Assembly: GCA_910576845.1 (NCBI GenBank)
Contig: CAJTJA010000065.1
Span: 1-12,108 of the forward strand
Length of the DNA: 12,108 nt
Origin: an uncultured Oscillibacter sp.
GTDB taxonomy: Bacteria; Bacillota; Clostridia; Oscillospirales; Oscillospiraceae
Direction: 5' to 3'
Made by a program: the position numbers and the translations under genes. Within the stretch, counting starts at the first letter, position 1. Each line of letters starts with the position of its first letter. Positions 1-6,025 of this stretch are shown piece by piece. Below the pieces are notes generated by a model. The model was not told where the DNA came from and ran no database searches. It saw only the letters and a program-made list of their open reading frames with translations.

Positions 1-745
1 TCTGCAGGGACGTCAGCGGCGTTCTCAAATCGTGAGACATCTCGGTGATCATGGTCTGATTGGCCCGAAAGACCGCCACCTCCCGCTCCCGCTGCTCCTT
101 GAAGGCCTGACGCATGGCGTCCAGGCTTTTCGCAAGCCGGGTCAGCTCGTGGTCTCCCTGGAACGTAATGGGGACATCCAGATCCCCGCCTTCCATCGCC
201 TGAATTTCCCGGCTGAGCTGACAGATATAGGCCACAATTTTCCGGCAGCCACGAAGAAAAATCAACAGGAACAACAGGCAGGAGAGGAACAAAGCGCCTG
301 TTGTGAGATAGGAGGACCAGCGGAAGGTGTCGTTTGCGTAGAGGACCACCTCTGCAGAACCGTCGGCAAAGTCAACTTCATAATAGGAGTTCCATCCGTA
401 GAAAGGCGCTTCCTCATTTTCTTCCCATGCCTCTGGGGCCGACGAACTGTATAGCAGGACATTGGAACGGTATATCTCCAGCAAAATCAGCGGCTGTTTT
501 TTCACCCAGCGGGTAAGCTGAGCGGCGTCCCTGGCGGAAAGGCCGTTGTCGGACACATAATTCTGCAAATCCAAAATCCGCTTTTCCGTCAGGCGGGTCT
601 GAAAACCAGAGTCCTCAAAATACCGCTCCAGCAGCACGCCGCCGCAAAAATGCAGGCAGCCAAACAACAGTGCGCTGACCATTCCGGCCAGAACCAGCAG
701 CGCGCCGAACTGAGCCGTTAAACCGGAGGGCTTACGCTTCCACAT
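1..745 (-). CDS. Sensor histidine kinase, 3' end missing at window edge (HK1)
   Basis: Membrane sensor kinase expected to autophosphorylate and pass phosphate to the adjacent OmpR-type regulator. The visible 248 residues start with MWKRKPSGLT. TM1 is about residues 9-38, an extracellular sensor segment about 41-143, TM2 about 147-165, a HAMP-like linker follows (GGDLDVP near 187), and the dimerisation H-box SHDLRTPLTSL has the phospho-acceptor His at 238. The ATP-binding domain lies beyond base 1. The ATG at 745-743 overlaps the end of the regulator gene by 14 bases and is preceded by GAGG inside that gene, so the pair is translationally coupled. It is laid out like the second kinase in this window (4688-6025), with the same H-box. 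The sensor segment is short and unrecognised, so the signal is unknown. The kinase assignment is firm. Confidence 0.93.
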   Translation of the reverse strand, partial: MWKRKPSGLTAQFGALLVLAGMVSALLFGCLHFCGGVLLERYFEDSGFQTRLTEKRILDLQNYVSDNGLSARDAAQLTRWVKKQPLILLEIYRSNVLLYSSSAPEAWEENEEAPFYGWNSYYEVDFADGSAEVVLYANDTFRWSSYLTTGALFLSCLLFLLIFLRGCRKIVAYICQLSREIQAMEGGDLDVPITFQGDHELTRLAKSLDAMRQAFKEQREREVAVFRANQTMITEMSHDLRTPLTSLQ

Positions 746-1457
746 CGCGGTTCACCTCAAAGCGGTAGCCCTTTCCCCAGACAGTCCGCACCCGCCGGGG
801 GTTCTGCGGGTCTTCCTCAATCTTGACCCTCAATTTTCGGATATGTACCATAACGGTGCCGTTGGAGATATAATAATAGGGCTCGTCCCAAATACTCTCA
901 TAAATATTCTGGATGGAGAACACCTTCTGCGGTGTTTCCATCAGCAGGCGCAAAATGCGGTATTCGATGTCCGTCAAATCCACTTCTTTACCGCTTACCC
1001 AAACCTGATTGCTCTCCAGGCTCAGGCGGACCCCGTGTGCGGAGAGAATGTTGTCCCGGCTCAAAGTTCCGGCCTGGGCCTTGCCCCGGTAGACGCAGTA
1101 CCGCCGCAGCAGGGCCTTTACCCGGGCGATCAGCTCCGCATAGGAAAAGGGCTTCGCCAGATAATCGTCGCCTCCGGCGGTGAGACCCACCAGTTTGTCG
1201 GATTCCTGGGCTTTGGCCGTTAAAAAGAGAATGGGGACGGCGGAGGTTTTGCGAATTTCCTCGCAGACCCGGAGGCCGGAGAGGCCGGGCATCATGACAT
1301 CCAAAATCACCATGTCCACCGAGGCGTTCAGCAGCTCCAAGGCCCTCTGGCCGCTTTCGGCCTCTAAAATAGCGTAGCTCTCCCCGGCAAGGAGAATGCG
1401 GATGCCCTCCCGGATATCGTTGTCGTCGTCTACAACCAGAATGGTTTGTGTATTCAT
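732..1457 (-). CDS. OmpR/PhoB-family response regulator (RR1)
   Basis: DNA-binding response regulator of 241 residues, a normal length for the family. The receiver domain (about 5-118) has the acidic cluster VVDDD near residues 8-12, the phospho-acceptor Asp53 in ILDVMMPG, the conserved Thr80 in LFLTAK, and Lys102 in LAKPFSY. The C-terminal winged helix (about 135-237) ends with the typical RTVWGKGYRFE. It is co-transcribed with HK1, which starts inside its 3' end, and lies downstream of the lysine-rich lipoprotein. It closely resembles the second regulator in the window (6018-6710), including in the DNA-binding domain, so the two may read similar DNA sites. The likely targets are the 10-bp half-site promoters near 2587, 3027 and 6792; that link is inference. 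A hairpin separates it from the lipoprotein gene. Confidence 0.96.
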   Translation of the reverse strand: MNTQTILVVDDDNDIREGIRILLAGESYAILEAESGQRALELLNASVDMVILDVMMPGLSGLRVCEEIRKTSAVPILFLTAKAQESDKLVGLTAGGDDYLAKPFSYAELIARVKALLRRYCVYRGKAQAGTLSRDNILSAHGVRLSLESNQVWVSGKEVDLTDIEYRILRLLMETPQKVFSIQNIYESIWDEPYYYISNGTVMVHIRKLRVKIEEDPQNPRRVRTVWGKGYRFEVNRDVEA

Positions 1458-1490
1458 AGCGGTCAGCCTGCTTCCTGTCTTAAGATGCGG

Positions 1491-1525
1491 GGATACCTCC
1501 CGCGCCTGAAGCGTGGGAGGTATCC
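1491..1525. repeat. Strong inverted repeat between lipoprotein and RR1 genes
   Basis: An 11-bp perfect stem (GGATACCTCCC at 1491-1501, GGGAGGTATCC at 1515-1525) continues inward with a G-T pair and three more pairs around a 5-base loop. Neither side has a following T-run, so it is not a standard terminator. In the minus-strand transcript it lies about 55 bases after the lipoprotein stop and about 30 bases before the RR1 start. It could protect the 3' end of the lipoprotein message, act as a processing site, or partly uncouple the two halves of the operon. Confidence 0.75.
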
Positions 1526-1564
1526 GCCATTGTTGAGAGGAGAGAAAGAATGAAGAAGAAATCT

Positions 1565-1593
1565 ATATAAAAAGCGGTCCGTTACTTCCCGCT
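1565..1593 (-). terminator. Weak terminator-like hairpin at the lipoprotein stop
   Basis: On the minus strand, AGCGG pairs with CCGCT (+ strand 1589-1593 and 1573-1577) and is followed by TTTTAT. The stem is only five pairs and overlaps the stop codon. At best it is a leaky terminator between the lipoprotein gene and the regulator genes. Confidence 0.25.
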
Positions 1594-2343
1594 GTTAACA
1601 GTGGGGGCCTTGCCGGGGGCAGGTGCATTTTTATTAACGGAAGGGGCCTTTACGGAGGGCTTCTTCGCATCTGCCTTTTTGGCCGCAGGGGTCTTCTTCT
1701 CCGTACCCTTCGCGGCGGAGCCCGCGTCCTTCTTTTCCGTGCCCTTCGCGGCGGAGCTCTGATTTCCCTGGTTCACTGCGGGCGTCTTGCCGGGAGCGGT
1801 GGACGCAGGCAGCTTAGCGGCGGGCGCATCGGGCTTCCGAACGGGATTTTTCGGGACCGTAGTCTTCTGGGTGCCGGACTTTTTCTGAGACCCCTTCTGC
1901 TGGGTGATGTCCTTCTTCGGGGCCTTCTTTTTCTTGGCGGTTTTCTTCGCCGCTCCACCCTTGCCGTCTTCATTGGTTTCCGCTTTTTCCGTGCCCTTGG
2001 AGTCCTTTTTTGTGATGTCTTCAGCGGCGGGGGTCTTGGAACCCTCCTTATCCTTAACGGAGGTATCCTTGAGGGCCGGGTCCTCACCGGGATCCGCGGC
2101 GGGCTGCCTGGCAGCGGGAGCGTCGTCCTTCTTGGCAAGGTCCTCCTTCAAAGAGGGGGAGCCCTTGTTGTCTGTGGAAGGCTTTTTGCTGGTTTTTTTG
2201 GTCTCCACCTGCTGGCTCTGTTTCGGAGCGTCTTTCCCGGTGCCCGGTTGTTTGCCCCCGCTTCCGCAGGCGGTCAGGGATGTAGCGCAGACCATCACAG
2301 CCAATGCGATGGCGGCGGCGCTTTTGAACTTCTCGTTTTTCAT
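1582..2343 (-). CDS. Lysine-rich, low-complexity surface lipoprotein
   Basis: 253 residues with a lipoprotein signal peptide: basic start (MKNEKFK), hydrophobic stretch about 9-20, lipobox LTAC with the lipidated Cys at 26, then GSGG. The mature chain has no recognisable fold. It is almost entirely Lys, Ala, Pro, Thr, Ser, Gly, Asp and Glu, with about 50 lysines in roughly 227 residues and no further cysteine. The first half is charge-balanced; the second half is strongly basic, with runs such as KKTAKKKKAPKK and a tandem SAAKGTEKK unit. The expected location is the outer face of the membrane, threading into the wall. The ATG follows AAAGGAAG. It sits in one operon with a small membrane ORF upstream and RR1/HK1 downstream. 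Function is unknown; a charged wall spacer, a polycation shield or a bait for the linked sensor are guesses. Confidence 0.85.
   Translation of the reverse strand: MKNEKFKSAAAIALAVMVCATSLTACGSGGKQPGTGKDAPKQSQQVETKKTSKKPSTDNKGSPSLKEDLAKKDDAPAARQPAADPGEDPALKDTSVKDKEGSKTPAAEDITKKDSKGTEKAETNEDGKGGAAKKTAKKKKAPKKDITQQKGSQKKSGTQKTTVPKNPVRKPDAPAAKLPASTAPGKTPAVNQGNQSSAAKGTEKKDAGSAAKGTEKKTPAAKKADAKKPSVKAPSVNKNAPAPGKAPTVNSGK
1694..1757 (-). repeat. Tandem 36-bp coding repeat in the lipoprotein
   Basis: Two adjacent 36-base units encode a repeated SAAKGTEKK segment. The core CTTCGCGGCGGAG occurs at 1708-1720 and again at 1744-1756. It is an in-frame tandem duplication in the basic C-terminal half of the lipoprotein, and a place where length could vary between strains. 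Confidence 0.8.
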
Positions 2344-2382
2344 GTTTAGTACTTCCTTTCGTTTCGTCGTTTTAGGGATACC

Positions 2383-2495
2383 TTAACGCTCGTGTCCCGA
2401 AAGGAGCCTGAGACCTGCGAGGAGCAAAAGTGGAACCGCCAAAGCCAGTCCAAGCAAAGACCAATTTCTGAGGGTTCTTTTTTCTCGTCGTTCAT
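2383..2495 (-). pseudogene. Small single-pass membrane ORF with a one-base frame break at an A-run
   Basis: A start at 2495 has a good ribosome-binding site (ACGAAAGGAAGT, nearly the same as the one before the lipoprotein) and reads MNDEKK. At the run of six A (2480-2485) the original frame continues as an unconvincing 49-residue peptide ending at 2346. A shift of -1 at the lysine codons AAA AAA, or one extra A, gives a protein-like 37-residue product: MNDEKKRTLRNW, then one hydrophobic helix (SLLGLALAVPLLLLAGL), ending GHER with a stop at 2383-2385. It is the first ORF after the shared regulated promoter and lies directly before the lipoprotein. Options are programmed -1 frameshifting, a real mutation or a sequencing indel. 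Product and function are not recognised. Confidence 0.5.
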
Positions 2496-2545
2496 GTACG
2501 GACTTCCTTTCGTCTGGTTGTTCAGGAGCCTTGGTGTTCCTGATG

Positions 2546-2606
2546 CTTCACAGTCTAAAGGGAAGTTCTTAAGATTTTAGGACTAAAGTTCTTAAAGAAT
2601 CTTAAG
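2546..2606 (-). promoter_or_regulatory. Regulated promoter C for small ORF-lipoprotein-RR1-HK1
   Basis: Read on the minus strand, half-sites CTTAAGATTC and TTTAAGAACT (2606-2587) are followed by 13 bp, a third half-site CTTAAGAACT (2573-2564), 6 bp, and a -10 box TAGACT (2557-2552). No good -35 box is present, as expected for activator-dependent promoters. The spacing is identical to promoters A and B in this window. The upstream half-site overlaps the stop codon of the 2602-2958 gene. In the leader, TCAGGA and TCCTGA (2543-2538 and 2527-2522, minus-strand order) can form a 6-bp hairpin before the first start codon. Confidence 0.75.
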
Positions 2607-2958
2607 TTTGCCGGAGGGGCTGAAGGAAGGCCGAGCAGGTGGGTTCGGCAACCTGAGCGAAGTTGATAAACGCCAAGTCCGTTTGAAGAGCTTCTCTCAG
2701 CAGTTCCGTGATCCTCGCCCTGTGCGCCTCCGCACAGTATGCCGCCTCAGAAAAAAGGCAGAGAACAAAGGCGGAGCCCTTCAAAGCCCCCTGGACAGCA
2801 CAGCCGCAAAAAACCTCTTCGTCATATATGGCATACAGATTCTTCTCATAGCACAGCAGATGGAAATAGGAAATCTTCGTCTGACGGGCGTGAGCCCACA
2901 TCAGACGGCGGGACTCCATATACTCTTTATGTCCGCCGGCCTTTTCAATTCGCAGCAT
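2602..2958 (-). CDS. Unrecognised small six-cysteine protein
   Basis: 118 residues. The start at 2958 is chosen because AGGAGG lies just before it (2962-2967); the same frame is open further upstream to 3078, but that would run through the promoter. The protein begins MLRIEKAGG, has no signal peptide or convincing membrane helix, and carries Cys at 36, 51, 53, 68, 75 and 108, including a CGC pair at 51-53. The centre (about 40-72) looks like alternating beta strands and the part after 75 looks helical, suggesting a small alpha/beta cytoplasmic domain. I do not recognise the family. It is the first gene of the leftward group, has its own copy of the shared regulated promoter, and its stop codon overlaps the operator of the next transcript. 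Confidence 0.7.
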   Translation of the reverse strand: MLRIEKAGGHKEYMESRRLMWAHARQTKISYFHLLCYEKNLYAIYDEEVFCGCAVQGALKGSAFVLCLFSEAAYCAEAHRARITELLREALQTDLAFINFAQVAEPTCSAFLQPLRQT

Positions 2959-2985
2959 GATAAACCTCCTTATTTTGGTTTTCTG

Positions 2986-3046
2986 TCTAATAGGATACGC
3001 TGGGATTCTTAAAAGCGTATGAACGAAATTCTGAAGATTTCTTAAT
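2986..3046 (-). promoter_or_regulatory. Regulated promoter B for the six-cysteine protein
   Basis: On the minus strand, half-sites ATTAAGAAAT and CTTCAGAATT (3046-3027) are followed by 13 bp, a third half-site TTTAAGAATC (3013-3004), 6 bp, and a -10 box TATCCT (2997-2992). The layout is the same, to the base, as promoters A and C. It is divergent from the MATE promoter, whose -35 box starts 25 bp away, so binding here could also affect MATE transcription. Confidence 0.75.
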
Positions 3047-3071
3047 GTTCGGCACGGAGGCATCATCCGCA

Positions 3072-3100
3072 TTGACAATCGGTATGATCGCAGATATAAT
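3072..3100 (+). promoter_or_regulatory. Consensus sigma-A promoter of the MATE gene
   Basis: TTGACA at 3072-3077 and TATAAT at 3095-3100 are separated by exactly 17 bp, a perfect housekeeping promoter. Transcription should start near 3107, leaving a leader of about 150 bases before the MATE start at 3261. Such a strong promoter contrasts with the activator-type promoters of the neighbouring genes. Confidence 0.92.
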
Positions 3101-3106
3101 GGGGAT

Positions 3107-3260
3107 GAACTTAAACAGTTGTGTCACCGGAGGACAGAGCGCCGTAGCGCTCGGGGATCGTAAGCAATTGCTTGCAGGCCGCATGTCAGATAAGGTGTCG
3201 AGTGCGCTCGGATGTTACTTTTATGTAATGTCCGGGTTTTCATTTTTTATGGAGGGTTCT
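3107..3260 (+). promoter_or_regulatory. Structured 5' leader of the MATE gene (candidate attenuator)
   Basis: The leader contains several hairpins in series: GAGCGC/GCGCTC around CGTA (3137-3152), GTAAGC/GCTTGC around AATT (3160-3175), CGAG/CTCG (3199-3210), and a final terminator-like hairpin (3206-3248). The third hairpin uses bases of the left arm of the final one, so they are mutually exclusive, as in antiterminator/terminator pairs. An ATG at 3183, in frame with the MATE gene, opens MSDKVSSALGCYFYV and runs through the terminator stem. No known riboswitch class is recognised. Regulation by ribosome position or an antibiotic is plausible inference. Confidence 0.6.
3206..3248 (+). terminator. 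Terminator-like hairpin inside the MATE leader
   Basis: CGGATGTTAC (3209-3218) pairs over ten positions, two of them G-U, with GTAATGTCCG (3225-3234) around a TTTTAT loop. Three outer wobble or Watson-Crick pairs extend it. It is followed by TTTTCATTTTTT (3237-3248). The T-run ends two bases before the GGAGG site of the MATE gene, so termination here would prevent its expression. Confidence 0.7.
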
Positions 3261-4640
3261 ATGAATTCTGAGATTTTCGAAAAACTGCCGCCAACACAAC
3301 TATTCTTTCGCTGCGCGGTCCCGTCGGCCATTACGATGGTGTTTGGCGCGCTCTACCAGATTGTGGACGGCGTGTTTGTCGGGCGCTACATCGGACAGGA
3401 TGCCCTGGCTGCTGTCAACATTATCATGCCGGTCATCTTGGCGGTCTTCGCGTTTTCTAATATGATCGCCACAGGCGCGTCCGTCAACCTGTCCATTCTC
3501 CTGGGAGAAAAGAAACAGGAAGAAGCCTCCCGCGTGTTTACGTTCTCCCTGAAAATGATTTTTCTGATTTCCTGTGTGCTTGGAATTTTGGGCGGAATCT
3601 TTGCGGAGCCTTTTATCAAATTGATTTCGCCCGGCGCTTCTGAATATGCCATCCGGTACGGGGTGGATTATCTGCGCGTATATGCGGGCTTTTCTCCCCT
3701 TCTGCTCTTTTATTTCGCAACCGATAATTATCTGCGGGTTTGCGGAAAAGAAAACCTGAGTATGGGAATCAATATTGCGACACAGGCCCTCAACATCATC
3801 CTTGATTTCATCCTGATCGCAGTTTTGGGTCAGGGCGTATGGGCGGCGGCATTCGCAAGCTGCGCCGCCATGGCCCTTGGCTCGCTGACCACTCTTTTGC
3901 TTTTCAAAAACAAACGGATGGACCTTTACTATACAGGTGGCGGTATCTCCTCCGCCAAATTCCTGCGTATCCTGGCCAACGGCTCCAGCGAATTTTTCAG
4001 CAACATTTCATCGTCCATCATGTCCGTTATTTTGAATCTCTTTCTGCTGAAATTCGGCGGTACGACAGCGGTGGCGGCGTTCTCTGTAGTGATGTACGTT
4101 GACAGTATAGTAGGAATGATAAACTTTGGCGTCTGCGACGCACTCCAGCCGGCAATCAGTTACTGCTACGGCGCGGGACTCATGGAGCGGGTAAGGGCGA
4201 TTTTCCGCCGTGTTCTGGCGGCAGTTACAATTACCTCATTGGTCGCATTTATCTTTATGTGGTTTGCGGGGCCATCTGTCGCGCCGCTCTTTATCAAACA
4301 GGAGGATGCCGGACTTTTGAGCGTCAGTATTACTGCGATCAAGCTGTTTTCATTTTCCTATTTGACAGGCTGGGCGGATATGTGCTTCTCTTCCTTCTTC
4401 ACAGCGCTTGACCGGCCCGCTCGTTCGCTGCTGGTATCCTTCTTTGGAACCCTTGTGTTTCCTGTCGCATTTTTATTCATTCTATCGTCCATATGGCAGT
4501 TGAACGGCATCTGGCTAATGCCAGCGGTTGCAGGCGCCGCAAGCGGGGGGCTTACAATTGTTCTGGCCTCGACAATGAAAACTGAAAAAAGCGTGGCACG
4601 GCATCCGCAGAAGGGTCACAGAAACGCTGATGCTCCGTGA
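3261..4640 (+). CDS. MATE-family multidrug efflux transporter
   Basis: 459 residues, the usual MATE length, with about twelve hydrophobic segments in two halves. The N-terminus carries the family pattern (IVDGVFVGRYIGQDALAAVN near residues 34-53, then MPVILAVFAFSNMIATGASV), and the second half repeats it (VMYVDSIVGMINFGVCDALQPAISYCYGAG). It is expected to export drugs or cationic compounds in exchange for Na+ or H+ and is of the MepA/NorM general type; the substrate cannot be read from the sequence. The ATG at 3261 is chosen over an in-frame upstream ORF because GGAGGG lies at 3251-3256. Promoter, leader and terminator are its own. Base composition seems less GC-rich than the flanking kinase genes, suggesting separate acquisition. 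It is convergent with HK2. Confidence 0.95.
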   Translation: MNSEIFEKLPPTQLFFRCAVPSAITMVFGALYQIVDGVFVGRYIGQDALAAVNIIMPVILAVFAFSNMIATGASVNLSILLGEKKQEEASRVFTFSLKMIFLISCVLGILGGIFAEPFIKLISPGASEYAIRYGVDYLRVYAGFSPLLLFYFATDNYLRVCGKENLSMGINIATQALNIILDFILIAVLGQGVWAAAFASCAAMALGSLTTLLLFKNKRMDLYYTGGGISSAKFLRILANGSSEFFSNISSSIMSVILNLFLLKFGGTTAVAAFSVVMYVDSIVGMINFGVCDALQPAISYCYGAGLMERVRAIFRRVLAAVTITSLVAFIFMWFAGPSVAPLFIKQEDAGLLSVSITAIKLFSFSYLTGWADMCFSSFFTALDRPARSLLVSFFGTLVFPVAFLFILSSIWQLNGIWLMPAVAGAASGGLTIVLASTMKTEKSVARHPQKGHRNADAP

Positions 4641-4648
4641 CTGGAAGA

Positions 4649-4684
4649 CGGCGGCAGAGGAGCACCCTCTGCCGCCGCTTTATT
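4649..4684 (+). terminator. Intrinsic terminator after the MATE gene
   Basis: A 12-bp perfect stem (4649-4660 with 4666-4677, core GGCGGCAGAGG) has a 5-base loop and is followed by CTTTATT. It lies nine bases after the MATE stop and four bases before the convergent HK2 stop. The stem also forms on the minus strand but lacks a T-run there, so it may act only weakly for HK2. Confidence 0.85.
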
Positions 4685-4687
4685 GTG

Positions 4688-6025
4688 CTATATACGCGGT
4701 ATATCCTGAGCCTCCGTCAGCGGCAGCGCCACCGTTACCCGGAACTGCCCGTCCGTTTCTTCCGCATGAAAGATCCCGCCGTGATACTGGAGAATCCGGC
4801 GGCAGGTATCCAGTCCGATGTTGGTGCTCTCCTTTTTGTTCCGCTGAGGGGAAACGGCATTGGAAAGCTCCAGCCGCGCCGTATCACCCTCCCGCCGGCA
4901 GATTAATCGTAGGGGCCGCGTCCGGTCTGCATACTTTCGAAGGTTGGAATACAGGTTATCAAAGGCCCGGCGGATCAGGTCCAGATTGACCTGCACCGCT
5001 CCTTTCAGTTCTCCAAAATCGCAATCCACGGAAAATCCCTCGTTTTCCAGGGAAAAAGCGTATTCTCCCCAGAACTGCTGAAACAGCCCGTCCGCGTCTG
5101 CCGTCTCCATGTCCGGCTGCTCCCATTCGGAGGAGTAGACCAGAAAATACTCAAACAGCTTGTCCGCCATGTCCTTGATCTGGAGCGTCTTGCCAAGGCT
5201 CTGACGGACGAAATGCTGCAATTGTTCCTCACTCTGATACTTCCCGCGGTCCAGCAGCTCCAGATACCCAAGCAGGGAAGTCAGCGGCGTCCGCAGGTCA
5301 TGGGACATGGCCGTCACCAGCTGGGAGTTGGCGGAGCGCATCTGGTCCTCCGCCTCCTGGTGGGCCAGAATGGAACGGCGCATCTGGTCCACGCCGGCGG
5401 CCAGCTCCCCCAATTCGTCCCCGCCCTTTACGGTGACGGGATACTTCAAGTCTCCCCCCGCCAGAATATCCAGCTCCCGCTTCAAACGCTTGATGTCCCG
5501 GAGCTTCCGGTGGACAAAGGCGATGAAGCACAGGGAAAACACCGCAAAGGAAATCAGGCCGGAGAGGATCGCGGCCCAATAATAGAGAATATCCTCGGCG
5601 TAGTAATACAGAAACGCCCGCGTTTCCGTTCCGTCGCCCAAAACCAGGGCGTATTCTCTGTCGGGACTTTCCCATGCGGGATCAAACTCCTCCAAAGCAG
5701 GCTCCTCTTCCCCGGAAACAGATGAATCATAGAGAACTGCGTCATTTTGATAAATCGTAAGAGCTACCTGATCTCCCTGGCTGCACCACAGGTTCAGCCG
5801 GTGGAGATTTTTTGCCGTCACCTGTTCCCGCGTCACATAACTCTGGAGGCTCTGAAACTGCTGGTCCACCATTTTGTTCATGAAAGCTTCACTGTACACG
5901 GTCCTGTCCAAAACCTGCGTGCTCAGAGCAAAGCAAAGGAAAAACACCGATGCCGCCGCCAGCAGGGACAGCAGCACGCCGCCAAGCAGCTGGGCGCTGA
6001 GGCTCCCGGATATGCGCTTACTCAA
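4688..6025 (-). CDS. Sensor histidine kinase (HK2)
   Basis: Complete membrane sensor kinase of 445 residues. TM1 is about 12-34, the extracellular sensor about 35-148, TM2 about 150-171, HAMP about 172-225. The H-box SHDLRTPLTSL has His242, followed by the dimerisation helices, and the N-box NLYSNLRKY has Asn357 and Asn361. The ATP-lid region is unusual: the usual DxGxG is not seen and is replaced by LSNAVSPQRNKKESTNIGL (about 386-404); only the second glycine motif, NIGL, is clear. The start codon is TTG at 6025-6023, preceded by AAGGGG and overlapping the RR2 stop by eight bases, so the two are co-translated. It is a paralogue of HK1 in layout. The ligand is unknown; the divergent phospholipid operon suggests envelope sensing. 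Confidence 0.95.
   Translation of the reverse strand: MSKRISGSLSAQLLGGVLLSLLAAASVFFLCFALSTQVLDRTVYSEAFMNKMVDQQFQSLQSYVTREQVTAKNLHRLNLWCSQGDQVALTIYQNDAVLYDSSVSGEEEPALEEFDPAWESPDREYALVLGDGTETRAFLYYYAEDILYYWAAILSGLISFAVFSLCFIAFVHRKLRDIKRLKRELDILAGGDLKYPVTVKGGDELGELAAGVDQMRRSILAHQEAEDQMRSANSQLVTAMSHDLRTPLTSLLGYLELLDRGKYQSEEQLQHFVRQSLGKTLQIKDMADKLFEYFLVYSSEWEQPDMETADADGLFQQFWGEYAFSLENEGFSVDCDFGELKGAVQVNLDLIRRAFDNLYSNLRKYADRTRPLRLICRREGDTARLELSNAVSPQRNKKESTNIGLDTCRRILQYHGGIFHAEETDGQFRVTVALPLTEAQDIPRI

Noticed and set aside
1904..2386. Plus-strand ORF opposite the lipoprotein with hydrophobic stretches
   Set aside because: It is the antisense of lysine-rich coding DNA (AAG/AAA becomes CTT/TTT), which creates false Phe/Leu-rich frames.
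2959..3078. Longer form of the six-cysteine protein starting at 3078
   Set aside because: It would cover the operator and -10 box of promoter B; the ATG at 2958 has AGGAGG directly upstream.
3045..3260. N-terminal extension of the MATE protein by 72 residues in the same open frame
   Set aside because: The extension lies across the consensus promoter and structured leader, resembles no MATE N-terminus, and the ATG at 3261 has a proper ribosome-binding site and the usual protein start.
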